A stretch of 64,000 nucleotides of DNA from UBA3006 sp036746695 (GTDB lineage Bacteria; Actinomycetota; Acidimicrobiia; Acidimicrobiales; Ilumatobacteraceae): contig DAIODP010000001.1 of the NCBI GenBank assembly GCA_036746695.1, forward strand, positions 744,001-808,000, read 5' to 3'. Shown piece after piece: positions 16,860 to 24,810 of this stretch. Every line of letters starts with the position of its first letter. Position 1 is the first letter of the stretch. Position numbers and translations under genes: made by a program. Under the pieces are notes generated by a model. It did no database searches. It had not been told where the DNA came from and saw only the letters and a program-made list of their open reading frames with translations.

Positions 16860-17521
16860 TGCTTCAGCAGCGCAATGTTGATGAGTTGATGCAACATTTT
16901 GCCTGTGGCACCCCAGATCGTTTCGTCGTCGAGGTGGAAGAAATGCAATTGATACGTGTTTGGGGCGGTTCCCCAGTGTTCTTCTGCGTACGTGTCGTCG
17001 CGAACTAAGTCGATCAGTGGAACAGAGAAAGCTCTCTCTACTTCTGCGTTGCTGATTTCGAGTTGGGGCTTGTTGTGCAGGTGAGCGACTACGGGGACGA
17101 TATGACTGCTGCTGACATACGTTGAAATTGCACCAAGTTGACCAACAATTCGAAGGTTGCTGGTGTCGAGATTGATCTCTTCGTGCGATTCGCGCAGCGC
17201 TGCATCTACTGCAGTTTCGTTTGCATCAATACGACCACCCGGAAACGAGACTTCGCCTTTGTGGTTTGTTAGTTGTTGCGACCGGCGTGTGAGCACCACT
17301 TCAGGGCCGTGCTCGCCGTCGAAAATGGGCACAAGTACTGCCGAAGCTTTAGCGCCTTGGGGTGCATCCACTTGTGAAACGTTGCCTGTTGCGCGTTCGA
17401 TGCGCGCGATCAGTTGTTCGGTAGAGCGAAGAACGGAGTGATCGAGGGAACGAAAGGGATTGTTGGGGCGAACCCACACTGCGGCAGGGCGCGGAATGAT
17501 TTGGTTTCCGCCTGCGCGCAT
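16856..17521 (-). CDS. Nudix hydrolase, CoA-pyrophosphatase-like
   Basis: From ATG 17521 the product is 221 residues; the frame stays open upstream but that part overlaps another small gene. The Nudix box is GGRIDANETAVDAALRESHEE: the metal-binding Arg, Glu and Glu-Glu are all present, though the usual glycine after EE-x is replaced by asparagine. Preceding LTRRSQQLTNHKGEVSFPGG matches the extra UPF0035-type motif of CoA diphosphatases such as NudL. It likely cleaves CoA or a related nucleotide. Exact substrate is inferred. Confidence 0.88.
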   Translation of the reverse strand: MRAGGNQIIPRPAAVWVRPNNPFRSLDHSVLRSTEQLIARIERATGNVSQVDAPQGAKASAVLVPIFDGEHGPEVVLTRRSQQLTNHKGEVSFPGGRIDANETAVDAALRESHEEINLDTSNLRIVGQLGAISTYVSSSHIVPVVAHLHNKPQLEISNAEVERAFSVPLIDLVRDDTYAEEHWGTAPNTYQLHFFHLDDETIWGATGKMLHQLINIALLKH

Positions 17522-17532
17522 GGCATTACTAC

Positions 17533-17700
17533 TTAGGCTTGCGGCTTCCAGCCTTGGGCAATCAGTTGGCGCACCACTTCGTCGAGCCCTGCTGTCTTCA
17601 AGTTGGACAGTGTCTTGCCGGGTTGCTCTTCGCCTTTGTCCCATGCTTCCCATGCGAGACGAATCTTTTCAAGGTCTGGTGCTGGAATGGTGAATGACAT
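17533..17700 (-). CDS. small conserved-looking protein, 55 residues
   Basis: ATG 17700 opens a 55-codon frame beginning MSFTIPAPDLEKIRLAWEAW and ending IAQGWKPQA. It is soluble, acidic to neutral and helical, with a PGKTLSNLKTAGLDEVV segment. It ends 11 bases before the Nudix start in the same direction, so the two may be co-transcribed. Codon use and tight spacing support a real gene; no function is recognised. Confidence 0.65.
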   Translation of the reverse strand: MSFTIPAPDLEKIRLAWEAWDKGEEQPGKTLSNLKTAGLDEVVRQLIAQGWKPQA

Positions 17701-17724
17701 GCAGTCAGCCTAACGATGAGGGTT

Positions 17725-18084
17725 TCACTTACCCCGAGGTTGCTGGGCGCCCTTTTTCACAAAATTGGTGCCGAGCACGATGATTGCCATCACGAGGCCC
17801 ACGGCTAGCAGCACCAAGCGTGCCTGCACGTCTAAGTCGAGTATTGCTGATGCGCCAAGGGCGCACACGATGATTGCCCAGTCGATGTACTTATGCACTC
17901 GCCTGCTGAACCATTTGAAAGCGCTGAGTGGGCCGTCGGCAACTGCAACATTGAACAAGATTGCGAGGCCCATGGAAGCCGGGGCTACCGGAGTTGCCGA
18001 TTGGGCCGACATCATGATCAGGCCGCCCGCGATGCCGTATTCCACCAATTGGTGCATCCAGAAACCGCGACCATTTGCTGCCAT
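17725..18084 (-). CDS. unknown small membrane protein
   Basis: The 119-residue product has three or four hydrophobic helices (about residues 12-28, 35-50, 67-82 and 88-108) and a basic C-terminus (KKGAQQPRGK). The first segment MHQLVEYGIAGGLIMMSAQS and the helix DWAIIVCALGASAILDL suggest an inner-membrane protein. It lies beyond the groEL terminator and ahead of the 55-residue gene. I do not recognise a family with a known role. Confidence 0.7.
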   Translation of the reverse strand: MAANGRGFWMHQLVEYGIAGGLIMMSAQSATPVAPASMGLAILFNVAVADGPLSAFKWFSRRVHKYIDWAIIVCALGASAILDLDVQARLVLLAVGLVMAIIVLGTNFVKKGAQQPRGK

Positions 18085-18108
18085 GGGCTAACACACTAGG
18101 AGAGAAAT

Positions 18109-18142
18109 GAAAATGCCTCGGGTTTTCACCCGAGGCATTTTC
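18109..18142 (-). terminator. strong hairpin terminator of the groESL operon
   Basis: GAAAATGCCTCGGG and CCCGAGGCATTTTC form a perfect 14-bp stem with a 6-base loop. It begins 29 bases after the groEL stop. On the minus strand the GC-rich stem is followed by TTTTC within the arm, as in an intrinsic terminator. The symmetric A/T flanks could make it work in both directions. Confidence 0.85.
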
Positions 18143-18171
18143 GACTGCTTGTTGTTCGTTTGGGAAACGAC

Positions 18172-19806
18172 TTACATCATTCCCATTCCGCCGCCAGGCA
18201 TTCCGCCGCCACCTGCTGGTGCGCCGTTCTTTTCTGGCTTGTCGGCAACGAGGCACTCGGTGGTGATGACCAACGCTGCGATCGACGCTGCGTTTTGCAA
18301 CGCTGCGCGGGTCACTTTTGCTGGGTCGATGATGCCGGCCTTCACGAGGTCGACATATTCGCCAGTTGCTGCGTTGAGGCCAACAGAGCCCTTCTCGGTC
18401 TCGACACGCTGGATGGCAACTGCGCCTTCCATGCCTGCATTGTCAGCAATGTGACGAGCAGGTGCGGTGAGTGAGTCGTACACGCTGCGTGCGCCAGTTG
18501 CTTCGTCGCCCTTCAGCGACTCGACAACCTTCAACACTGCGGGACGTGCGCGGATGAGTGCGGTGCCGCCACCGGCGACCACGCCTTCCTCGATTGCTGC
18601 GCGAGTTGCGGACACTGCGTCCTCGATGCGGTGCTTCTTTTCCTTGAGCTCCACTTCGGTTGCTGCACCCACCTTGATGACTGCAACGCCGCCTGCCAAC
18701 TTGGCGAGACGCTCTTGCAGTTTTTCGCGGTCCCAGTCGGAATCGGTGTTATCGATTTCGGCTTTGATCTGGCTGATGCGGCCGGTCACTTCTTCTTTTG
18801 CGCCTGCGCCGTCCACGATGGTGGTGTTGTCCTTGGTGATGATCACGCGCTTGGCACGGCCCAACAAGTCGAGGCTGACGTTCTCGAGCTTGAGACCGAC
18901 TTCCTCGCTGATGACCTGGCCGCCGGTGAGCACTGCCATGTCTTGCAACATTGCCTTGCGACGATCGCCAAAGCCTGGGGCTTTGACTGCGGTGGAGTTA
19001 AAGGTGCCGCGGATCTTGTTGACGACGAGAGTTGCGAGTGCTTCGCCTTCTACGTCTTCGGCGATGATCAACAACGGACGACCCGTCTTCATCACGCCTT
19101 CAAGAACTGGCAACATCGACTGAACTGTTGCGATTTTGCCCGAGTTGAACAAGATGTACGGCTCTTCAAGAACAGCCTCTTGGCGGTCGGCGTCGGTCAC
19201 GAAGTATGGCGACAAGTAACCCTTGTCGAACTGCATACCCTCGGTGAACTCGAGCTCGGTACCAAATGTGTTGCTCTCTTCAACGGTTACAACACCGTCT
19301 TTGCCAACCTTGTCGATCGCATCAGCAATAACTTTGCCGATGGATGCGTCTGCGGCCGAGATGGTTGCAACGCTGGCGATGTCGCCCTTGTCGTCAACTT
19401 CTTTGGCCTGGCTCTTGATGGACTCGACAGCGGCTGCAACAGCCTTTTCGATGCCACGCTTCAAGCCCATTGGGTTTGCGCCGGCAGCAACGTTGCGCAT
19501 GCCGTGTTGCACCATTGCCTGTGCGAGCACAGTTGCGGTGGTGGTTCCGTCACCTGCGACGTCGTTTGTCTTGGTGGCAACTTCTTTTACAAGCTGCGCG
19601 CCCATGTTCTCGAATGGATCTTCGAGTTCGACTTCTTTGGCAATAGATACACCGTCGTTGGTGATGGTTGGAGCGCCGAACTTCTTGTCGAGGACAACGT
19701 TGCGACCTTTTGGTCCCAGCGTGACTTTGACAGCATCGGCAAGTTTGTTGACGCCGGCTTCGAGTGCGCGGCGCGCTTCTTCATTGAATTTCAATTGCTT
19801 GGCCAT
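18172..19806 (-). CDS. groEL: chaperonin GroEL (60 kDa)
   Basis: The 544-residue product is a normal GroEL. Key elements are KQLKFNEEARRALEAGVN at the N-terminus, the ATP loop VTLGPKGRNVVLDKK and DGTTTATVLAQ with the catalytic Asp, and a glycine/methionine-rich end (GGGMPGGGMGMM), the tail that faces the folding cavity. It folds proteins in a double seven-ring with GroES. It lies 30 bases downstream of groES under the CIRCE operator. Actinobacteria often keep a second groEL elsewhere; only this copy is in the window. Confidence 0.98.
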   Translation of the reverse strand: MAKQLKFNEEARRALEAGVNKLADAVKVTLGPKGRNVVLDKKFGAPTITNDGVSIAKEVELEDPFENMGAQLVKEVATKTNDVAGDGTTTATVLAQAMVQHGMRNVAAGANPMGLKRGIEKAVAAAVESIKSQAKEVDDKGDIASVATISAADASIGKVIADAIDKVGKDGVVTVEESNTFGTELEFTEGMQFDKGYLSPYFVTDADRQEAVLEEPYILFNSGKIATVQSMLPVLEGVMKTGRPLLIIAEDVEGEALATLVVNKIRGTFNSTAVKAPGFGDRRKAMLQDMAVLTGGQVISEEVGLKLENVSLDLLGRAKRVIITKDNTTIVDGAGAKEEVTGRISQIKAEIDNTDSDWDREKLQERLAKLAGGVAVIKVGAATEVELKEKKHRIEDAVSATRAAIEEGVVAGGGTALIRARPAVLKVVESLKGDEATGARSVYDSLTAPARHIADNAGMEGAVAIQRVETEKGSVGLNAATGEYVDLVKAGIIDPAKVTRAALQNAASIAALVITTECLVADKPEKNGAPAGGGGMPGGGMGMM

Positions 19807-19836
19807 GAAATGGTTCCTTTGTGTGTTCGAAGGGGG

Positions 19837-20130
19837 TTATTTAGTAACGATTGCGAGAACGTCGCGGCTGGTGAGGATCAAGAGATCGTCTCCACCGTGC
19901 GAAATTTCGGTGCCGCCGTACTTGCTGTACAAAACGGTGTCGCCAACTTTTACGTCGAGCGCGAAGTGCTTGCCTTCGTCGTCACTCCAGCGGCCTGGGC
20001 CAACTGCAAGAACGGTGCCCTGCTGTGGCTTCTCTTGAGCAGTGTCTGGGATAACCAAACCAGATGCTGTTTGCATCTCGGCTTCGCTTGGCTTGACAAC
20101 GATTCGGTCGTCTAGGGGCTTCAGGTTCAT
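19837..20130 (-). CDS. groES: co-chaperonin GroES (10 kDa)
   Basis: From ATG 20130 the product is 97 residues, the standard length; the longer frame from 20202 runs through the operator and is not used. It begins MNLKPLDDRIVVKPSEAE and has the mobile loop (SEAEMQTASGLVIPD) that binds GroEL. A GGAGG site precedes the start. It forms the heptameric lid of the chaperonin. The CIRCE element lies 65 bases upstream, in the 5' leader. Confidence 0.97.
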   Translation of the reverse strand: MNLKPLDDRIVVKPSEAEMQTASGLVIPDTAQEKPQQGTVLAVGPGRWSDDEGKHFALDVKVGDTVLYSKYGGTEISHGGDDLLILTSRDVLAIVTK

Positions 20131-20195
20131 ATGGTGAGGTCCTCCGTGAGGCGTGATTCTTGCGGAACCACGCGGTTGTTCTGGCTTATTTTGCT

Positions 20196-20222
20196 TTAGC
20201 ACTCGATAGGTGCGAGTGCTAA
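20196..20222 (-). promoter_or_regulatory. CIRCE operator (HrcA binding site)
   Basis: TTAGCACTC (20196-20204), nine bases, GAGTGCTAA (20214-20222) is a perfect match to the CIRCE consensus. HrcA binds this inverted repeat and represses heat-shock genes until it is inactivated by heat. It stands between the maf stop and groES, so it controls the groES-groEL unit. No hrcA gene lies in the window. Confidence 0.97.
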
Positions 20223-20232
20223 TGATACGGGC

Positions 20233-20856
20233 TTACTGCCCGATTTTCCAACCGCAGCCGCAGGCCGAAAGGGCCTCGGCAAGAGCGTCTAGGGGCAGCC
20301 CAATGACCGTGGTCAGGCTGCCAACCACCTTGTCGACCAGGGCCCCGCCCTGACCCTGGAGGGCGTAGGCGCCGGCCTTATCGACGTGCTCGCCCGTAGC
20401 CAGGTACCAATTCATCTGTTCCTCGGTGATGCGGGTCATGGTTACGGCGGCCGAGTCGACCACGTGGGCCATACGTTCGCCGCGGATAACGGCAAGTGCC
20501 GTGTGCACGTGGTGCGTGCGCCCAGACAGTTGCTGCAACATCGAACGCGCTTCGGCGTCGTCAGCAGGTTTGCCAAAAATTGCGCCGGAAACATCGACGG
20601 TGGTGTCGCCAGCAATCACTACGGTGTCTGCGCCTCCGTGGCGCTGAGCAACGAGTTGCGCTTTTGCGTTGGCCAATCGTTGCACGTGTGCAAGTGGGGT
20701 TTCGCCCTGCAACGGTGTCTCGTCTAAATCGGCTGGATCGATAGCAAACGAAACAACCGCTTCACCAAAGATGTCGTCGAGATATTGCGTAAGTAAATCA
20801 ACTCGGCGAGGCGAACCCGATGCGAGAACAATCTTTGGTAACGCGTGTGGCTCCAT
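20233..20856 (-). CDS. maf: Maf family nucleoside triphosphate pyrophosphatase
   Basis: The 207-residue product has the Maf signature LASGSPRR at about residues 11-18 and the AGDTTV and GAYALQGQGG segments. Maf proteins hydrolyse dTTP, UTP or modified nucleotides and have been tied to septum control. It overlaps the dusB stop by one base (TGATG), so it is translationally coupled. The stop lies inside a short CGGGC/GCCCG hairpin (20228-20242), a weak candidate for the end of this transcript before CIRCE. Confidence 0.95.
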   Translation of the reverse strand: MEPHALPKIVLASGSPRRVDLLTQYLDDIFGEAVVSFAIDPADLDETPLQGETPLAHVQRLANAKAQLVAQRHGGADTVVIAGDTTVDVSGAIFGKPADDAEARSMLQQLSGRTHHVHTALAVIRGERMAHVVDSAAVTMTRITEEQMNWYLATGEHVDKAGAYALQGQGGALVDKVVGSLTTVIGLPLDALAEALSACGCGWKIGQ

Positions 20857-22007
20857 CAGCCACCGCTGAGCGCCATCACATCACCATCGTTAGGAATGGT
20901 CATGTCGTCGCGATCATCCAGATAGCCGTCGGGCAGCGCAACTTTGATTGGGCCATTGGTGTGCCCGCGCGCAATTCGTTCGCCGCCTTCCACAATCACG
21001 ATGCTTGGGTCGAGGCTGTCGGCAAGCCGACGCAAGTCGTCGAGCGAACTTATTTCGCTGAACTTGCGACGCACTTCGCCGCCAACGGGATAGCCCGTCA
21101 AATACCAACCGGTGTGCTTGCGAAAGTCGCGAATGCCGCGTTCGTCTTGCAGATGGTCCATGAGCGCTTCGGCATGCTCCACCATCACTGGCAGCACTTC
21201 ACCAAGAGTTGGCGTGGCCGAAATTGGCTTGCCGCTAAACGCGTCGATCAAGTCGCGAAAGAGCCATGGGCGCCCTAAGCAACCTCGGCCAATCACCACG
21301 CCGTCGCACTGCGTTTGTTCCACCATGCGCAAGGCGTCGGCTGCTTCCCAAATGTCGCCGTTACCCAATACAGGAATGGTGTGCACTGCTTGCTTCAACT
21401 CGGCGATTGCTTCCCACCGTGCGCTTGGTGCATAGTGCTGCTGGGCAGTGCGCGCATGTAATGCAATTGCTGCCGCACCCGACTCTTCGCAGATCTGCCC
21501 CGTTTCGACATAGGTAATGACTTCTTCGTTAATACCCATTCTGAATTTGCACGTGATGGGAATGCCGAATGGCTCGCCGGCTTTCACTGCCGCAGTAACG
21601 ATGGCGCGAAGTAGTTGCCGTTTTACGGGCACCGCAGCACCACCACCGCGCCGCGTCACTTTTGGTGCGGGGCAACCAAAGTTGAGGTCGATGTGGTCGA
21701 CGGAGTTGGCTCGTCCCAATTTTTCGATAGCCCGCGTGAGCATTGCTGGGTCGCTTCCATACAGCTGCAGCGAACGAAACGTTTCGTCGGCGCCAAACTT
21801 CATCATCGTGTCGGTCTTTTTGTTGCCGTGCACTAGGCCCGTAGCCATGATCATTTCGTTGACATACACAAGCCCTGGCCCAAACTTGCGGCACAGGCTG
21901 CGAAATGGCGCATTGGTTACACCGGCCATTGGCGCCAACACCACGGGTGGCCACACGCTGTGCTCGCCCAGTTGCAGCGGCTTCAGTGAAGTTGTTGGTG
22001 ACGTCAT
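20856..22007 (-). CDS. dusB: tRNA-dihydrouridine synthase
   Basis: The 383-residue protein is a Dus family FMN enzyme reducing uridines in the tRNA D-loop. It shows VVLAPMAGVTNAPFR near the N-terminus, the catalytic Cys112 in DLNFGCPAPKVTRRGGGAA, and HARTAQQHY with GNGDIWEAADA in the FMN phosphate region. It overlaps tsaD by 4 bases (ATGA) and maf by 1. Its place beside the t6A genes makes this a tRNA-modification block. Assignment to DusB rather than DusA or DusC is by the NLNFGCP form. Confidence 0.95.
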   Translation of the reverse strand: MTSPTTSLKPLQLGEHSVWPPVVLAPMAGVTNAPFRSLCRKFGPGLVYVNEMIMATGLVHGNKKTDTMMKFGADETFRSLQLYGSDPAMLTRAIEKLGRANSVDHIDLNFGCPAPKVTRRGGGAAVPVKRQLLRAIVTAAVKAGEPFGIPITCKFRMGINEEVITYVETGQICEESGAAAIALHARTAQQHYAPSARWEAIAELKQAVHTIPVLGNGDIWEAADALRMVEQTQCDGVVIGRGCLGRPWLFRDLIDAFSGKPISATPTLGEVLPVMVEHAEALMDHLQDERGIRDFRKHTGWYLTGYPVGGEVRRKFSEISSLDDLRRLADSLDPSIVIVEGGERIARGHTNGPIKVALPDGYLDDRDDMTIPNDGDVMALSGG

Positions 22008-23029
22008 TTAGTTGCCGTGTCTGTGAGTTTGAGGTTTGGCAGCGCGCCCGCACCGAGCGATGTGCTTCCGTTACTACGCAAACGGTACCAACCGGCCGAG
22101 GCAATCATTGCCGCGTTGTCTGTGCACATAGCCATGCTGGGCAGCACCAGGCGCCAACCCGCGGTTTCACATGCGGCGCTCATCTGCGCTCGCAACAACG
22201 TGTTTGCCGCAACACCGCCGCCAAGCGCGATCGTTTTTGCGCCAATGTGGCGAGCGGCTTTGGTTGCCTTTGCTACCAACACATCCACCACTGCAGTTTG
22301 AAACGACGCCGCGACGTCGGCCGTGGCTACCGAAGGATTTTTGCGAACGTAATTAACAACGCTTGTTTTGAGACCACTGAACGAAACATCGAACCCGTCG
22401 TGCAACATGGCGCGCGGAAAATCAATCGACGCAGCATTGCCCTCGCGCGCAATGCGATCGATTGCCGGGCCGCCTGGATGACCGAGGTCGAGAAAGCGAG
22501 CAACCTTGTCGAACGCTTCGCCTGCAGCATCGTCGATGGTCTGCCCGACAATGGTGTATTCGCCGTGCGAAACCATGTTGACGAACAAAGTGTTGCCGCC
22601 CGACACCAACACCACCAACATCGGAAACTCCACCAGCGGGTCGTCCAAGAGCGCCGCATACAGATGCGCTTCCAAGTGATTAACACCAACGAATGGTTTG
22701 TCGAGAACAAGTGCGATCGACTTTGCGGCAGCAACACCAACCAGCAGTGCGCCAACAAGACCAGGCCCAACAGTTGCAGCAACGGCATCGATGCGTTCGA
22801 ACGCAACGCCGGCATCCGACATTGCCTTGCGCACAACGGGCGTCATTGCCTCCACGTGTGCTCGGCTGGCAATTTCTGGCACCACCCCACCAAATCGGGC
22901 GTGTTGTTCTATTTGCGTGGCAACAACCGAGGACAACACATCGTTGCCGCCCATCACCACCGCAGCGGCCGTTTCGTCGCAACTTGTTTCGATGCCAAGT
23001 ACGACGGTTGATTCGTCGACGTGGATCAT
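22004..23029 (-). CDS. tsaD: tRNA t6A threonylcarbamoyltransferase, catalytic subunit
   Basis: From ATG 23029 the product is 341 residues, normal for TsaD; the open frame continues upstream within rimI. It is an ASKHA-fold protein with LGIETSCDET at 11-20 and the metal-binding histidines His118 and His122 in GVNHLEAH. With TsaB and TsaE it transfers the threonylcarbamoyl group to A37 of tRNAs reading ANN codons. The ATGA overlap with rimI and with dusB indicates translational coupling. TsaC, which makes the donor, is not in the window. Confidence 0.97.
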   Translation of the reverse strand: MIHVDESTVVLGIETSCDETAAAVVMGGNDVLSSVVATQIEQHARFGGVVPEIASRAHVEAMTPVVRKAMSDAGVAFERIDAVAATVGPGLVGALLVGVAAAKSIALVLDKPFVGVNHLEAHLYAALLDDPLVEFPMLVVLVSGGNTLFVNMVSHGEYTIVGQTIDDAAGEAFDKVARFLDLGHPGGPAIDRIAREGNAASIDFPRAMLHDGFDVSFSGLKTSVVNYVRKNPSVATADVAASFQTAVVDVLVAKATKAARHIGAKTIALGGGVAANTLLRAQMSAACETAGWRLVLPSMAMCTDNAAMIASAGWYRLRSNGSTSLGAGALPNLKLTDTATK

Positions 23030-23577
23030 GGTCGGGTATCCGTTATTGCCTCTAGGCGCCGACGGTATTCGTCGGTCTGGATGTCTTGGCACCACATCAC
23101 AATCGCGTCGTCGGTGTTTTCGTAATACTTCCTGCGAATGCCTGCAGGTGCGAAACCAAAGCGTCGGTACAGCTCTTGTGCGGCTTTGTTGGTGTGACGA
23201 ACCTCAAGGGTGAGTGCTTCGCACTTCCGTTCGCGCGCCTCATACGCCAACTCCAGCATCAACTCGGTTGCAATGCCCCGCTTTTGCCACTTGGGGTGCA
23301 CGGCAATGTTGGTGATGTGGGCGTCTTGTTCGGCAAACAGCAAGCCGCAGTAACCAACCAGGTCACGGCCAATGTGAGCAACTACGTAGTGTCGGCGGCC
23401 ACGCATCATCATGTCGATTTCTTCAGAAAACACTTTTGCCGTCCACGGCTTCGGGTACACCGCTTCTTCAATTGGCATGATGTCGCGAATGTGCTTTCGC
23501 GCAAGCATCGACACTTCGAGAACGGGGTTAGTTGGCTGCGGCTCTTCGCGTCGAATGAGCCGATCGAGAATGCTCAT
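23026..23577 (-). CDS. rimI: ribosomal protein S18 alanine N-acetyltransferase
   Basis: From ATG 23577 the product is 183 residues. The GNAT core runs from about residue 30, with the acetyl-CoA loop VHPKWQKRGIATELM and the RimI-type LEVRHTNKAAQELYRRFGF segment near the end. RimI acetylates the N-terminus of S18 and possibly other proteins. The N-terminal extension of about 28 residues is unusual. It overlaps both tsaB and tsaD by ATGA, the classic tsaB-rimI-tsaD order. Confidence 0.94.
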   Translation of the reverse strand: MSILDRLIRREEPQPTNPVLEVSMLARKHIRDIMPIEEAVYPKPWTAKVFSEEIDMMMRGRRHYVVAHIGRDLVGYCGLLFAEQDAHITNIAVHPKWQKRGIATELMLELAYEARERKCEALTLEVRHTNKAAQELYRRFGFAPAGIRRKYYENTDDAIVMWCQDIQTDEYRRRLEAITDTRP

Positions 23578-24287
23578 GACGCGCTCCTCGTTGCCCAATT
23601 GATTTCGGCATCTGGTGCTCGGAGATACAGCGGCACAATTGCGTCCACGTCCACCAGCATGTCGCGCAAAGCCAACTCGTGCGCAAGCGTGGCAATGGTG
23701 GTTGCAGATGGCATGGAGAATTTTTCGTCGGCAAATTCCACTTCGGGGAGCACCGTAGAAAGCCGTTGATCAAATTCGTCTCGGTACTGCAAAGCGCCAG
23801 TGCCCACCAGTGTTGTCGACTGACCGCGGTCGATGATCTCGACTGCGCACTGTTCAACCGAACCAACCTGAGGGGCGGCAACCTGGCGCAACACGCCATC
23901 TACTCGGCGATATAACGACCAATACACCTCGCCGCGACGGGCATCGATTACCGACGCAACCACATCGAGTGTCGACGGCACCTCGGCAGATAGTGCGTCC
24001 AGGCTGGTAATGGCGGCCATCGGCAGCTCGAGCACGTGAGCTATTGCCTGCGCCGAAGCAATGCCAACCCGCATTCCCGTAAACAAACCTGGGCCAACGT
24101 CAACAGCCACTGCACCAACATCGTGCAATGTGAGGTTTGCTTGTTTGCAAACGAAATCGATCATGGGCGTCAGCAGCTCGGCGTGTTGACGTTCGCTTCG
24201 GCTTTCACTCGTTGCAACAACACCATCGCCGTCGTGCAGCGCAACACTCACTGCGTCGGTAGCCGTATCGATGGCAAGAATGATCAT
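23574..24287 (-). CDS. tsaB: tRNA t6A biosynthesis protein TsaB
   Basis: From ATG 24287 the product is 237 residues, beginning MIILAIDTATDAVSVALHD, the ASKHA signature of TsaB. It also has RSERQHAELL and VGPGLFTGMRVGIA. TsaB lacks catalytic activity but scaffolds TsaD and TsaE. Its start overlaps the tsaE stop (ATGA) and its stop overlaps rimI, so the four genes are read in coupled fashion. Confidence 0.96.
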   Translation of the reverse strand: MIILAIDTATDAVSVALHDGDGVVATSESRSERQHAELLTPMIDFVCKQANLTLHDVGAVAVDVGPGLFTGMRVGIASAQAIAHVLELPMAAITSLDALSAEVPSTLDVVASVIDARRGEVYWSLYRRVDGVLRQVAAPQVGSVEQCAVEIIDRGQSTTLVGTGALQYRDEFDQRLSTVLPEVEFADEKFSMPSATTIATLAHELALRDMLVDVDAIVPLYLRAPDAEINWATRSAS

Positions 24288-24772
24288 GCGCGCGACCACT
24301 CGGATAGAGAACTACGCAACTTTTCCCAACGCGTCTCCCACGACATGCCCATCCAACCAATGTCGATGTGTCGGGCATCGGTAGAAATTTCTTCGCTCGT
24401 CTGCAAATGGATGCTGAGCCCACTGCCCAACGCATCGCCTGCAACGTCGCCCCATTCCACAAGCGCAACACCGCCAGCGCCAAGCAACTCGGTTATTCCA
24501 AGATCGGCGATTTCGCCCGTGCGCTCTAGTCGGTAGAGATCGGCGTGATGCATGGGCAGGCGGCCGCCCTCGTAAGTGTGCAGCAAGTTGAACGTAGGCG
24601 ACGTAATCGGTTCGGTAACGCCAAGTGCTCGGCCAAAACACTGCGCGAAGTATGTCTTACCCGCCCCCATTTCACCAACGAGCGTGATCAAGTCGCCCGC
24701 GCGCACGAGCGCGACAATGCGTTGTGCGATGCGCTCGGTGTCAAGCGGGTTGGAGGCAGTTAAAGCAAGCAT
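24284..24772 (-). CDS. tsaE: tRNA t6A biosynthesis ATPase TsaE
   Basis: The 162-residue P-loop protein has Walker A GEMGAGKT at 33-40, the SPTFNLLHTY segment and the HADLYRL motif typical of TsaE (YjeE). It regulates the TsaBD complex by ATP binding and hydrolysis and is needed for cycles of t6A formation. It starts 38 bases after alr. The end (SEWSRA) overlaps the tsaB start by 4 bases. Confidence 0.95.
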   Translation of the reverse strand: MLALTASNPLDTERIAQRIVALVRAGDLITLVGEMGAGKTYFAQCFGRALGVTEPITSPTFNLLHTYEGGRLPMHHADLYRLERTGEIADLGITELLGAGGVALVEWGDVAGDALGSGLSIHLQTSEEISTDARHIDIGWMGMSWETRWEKLRSSLSEWSRA

Positions 24773-24810
24773 GAGAAGTGCACTACGAAGAAGGCTTTCA
24801 GCCTATTGAG

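Noticed and set aside
18631..20115. A 494-codon plus-strand frame opposite groEL and groES
   Set aside because: It is the shadow of two strongly conserved minus-strand genes; Cys/Leu/Val-rich composition is typical of a mirror frame.
20228..20242. CGGGC/GCCCG hairpin at the maf stop as a firm terminator
   Set aside because: The stem is only 5 bp and no T-run follows on the minus strand; it is mentioned in the maf entry only.
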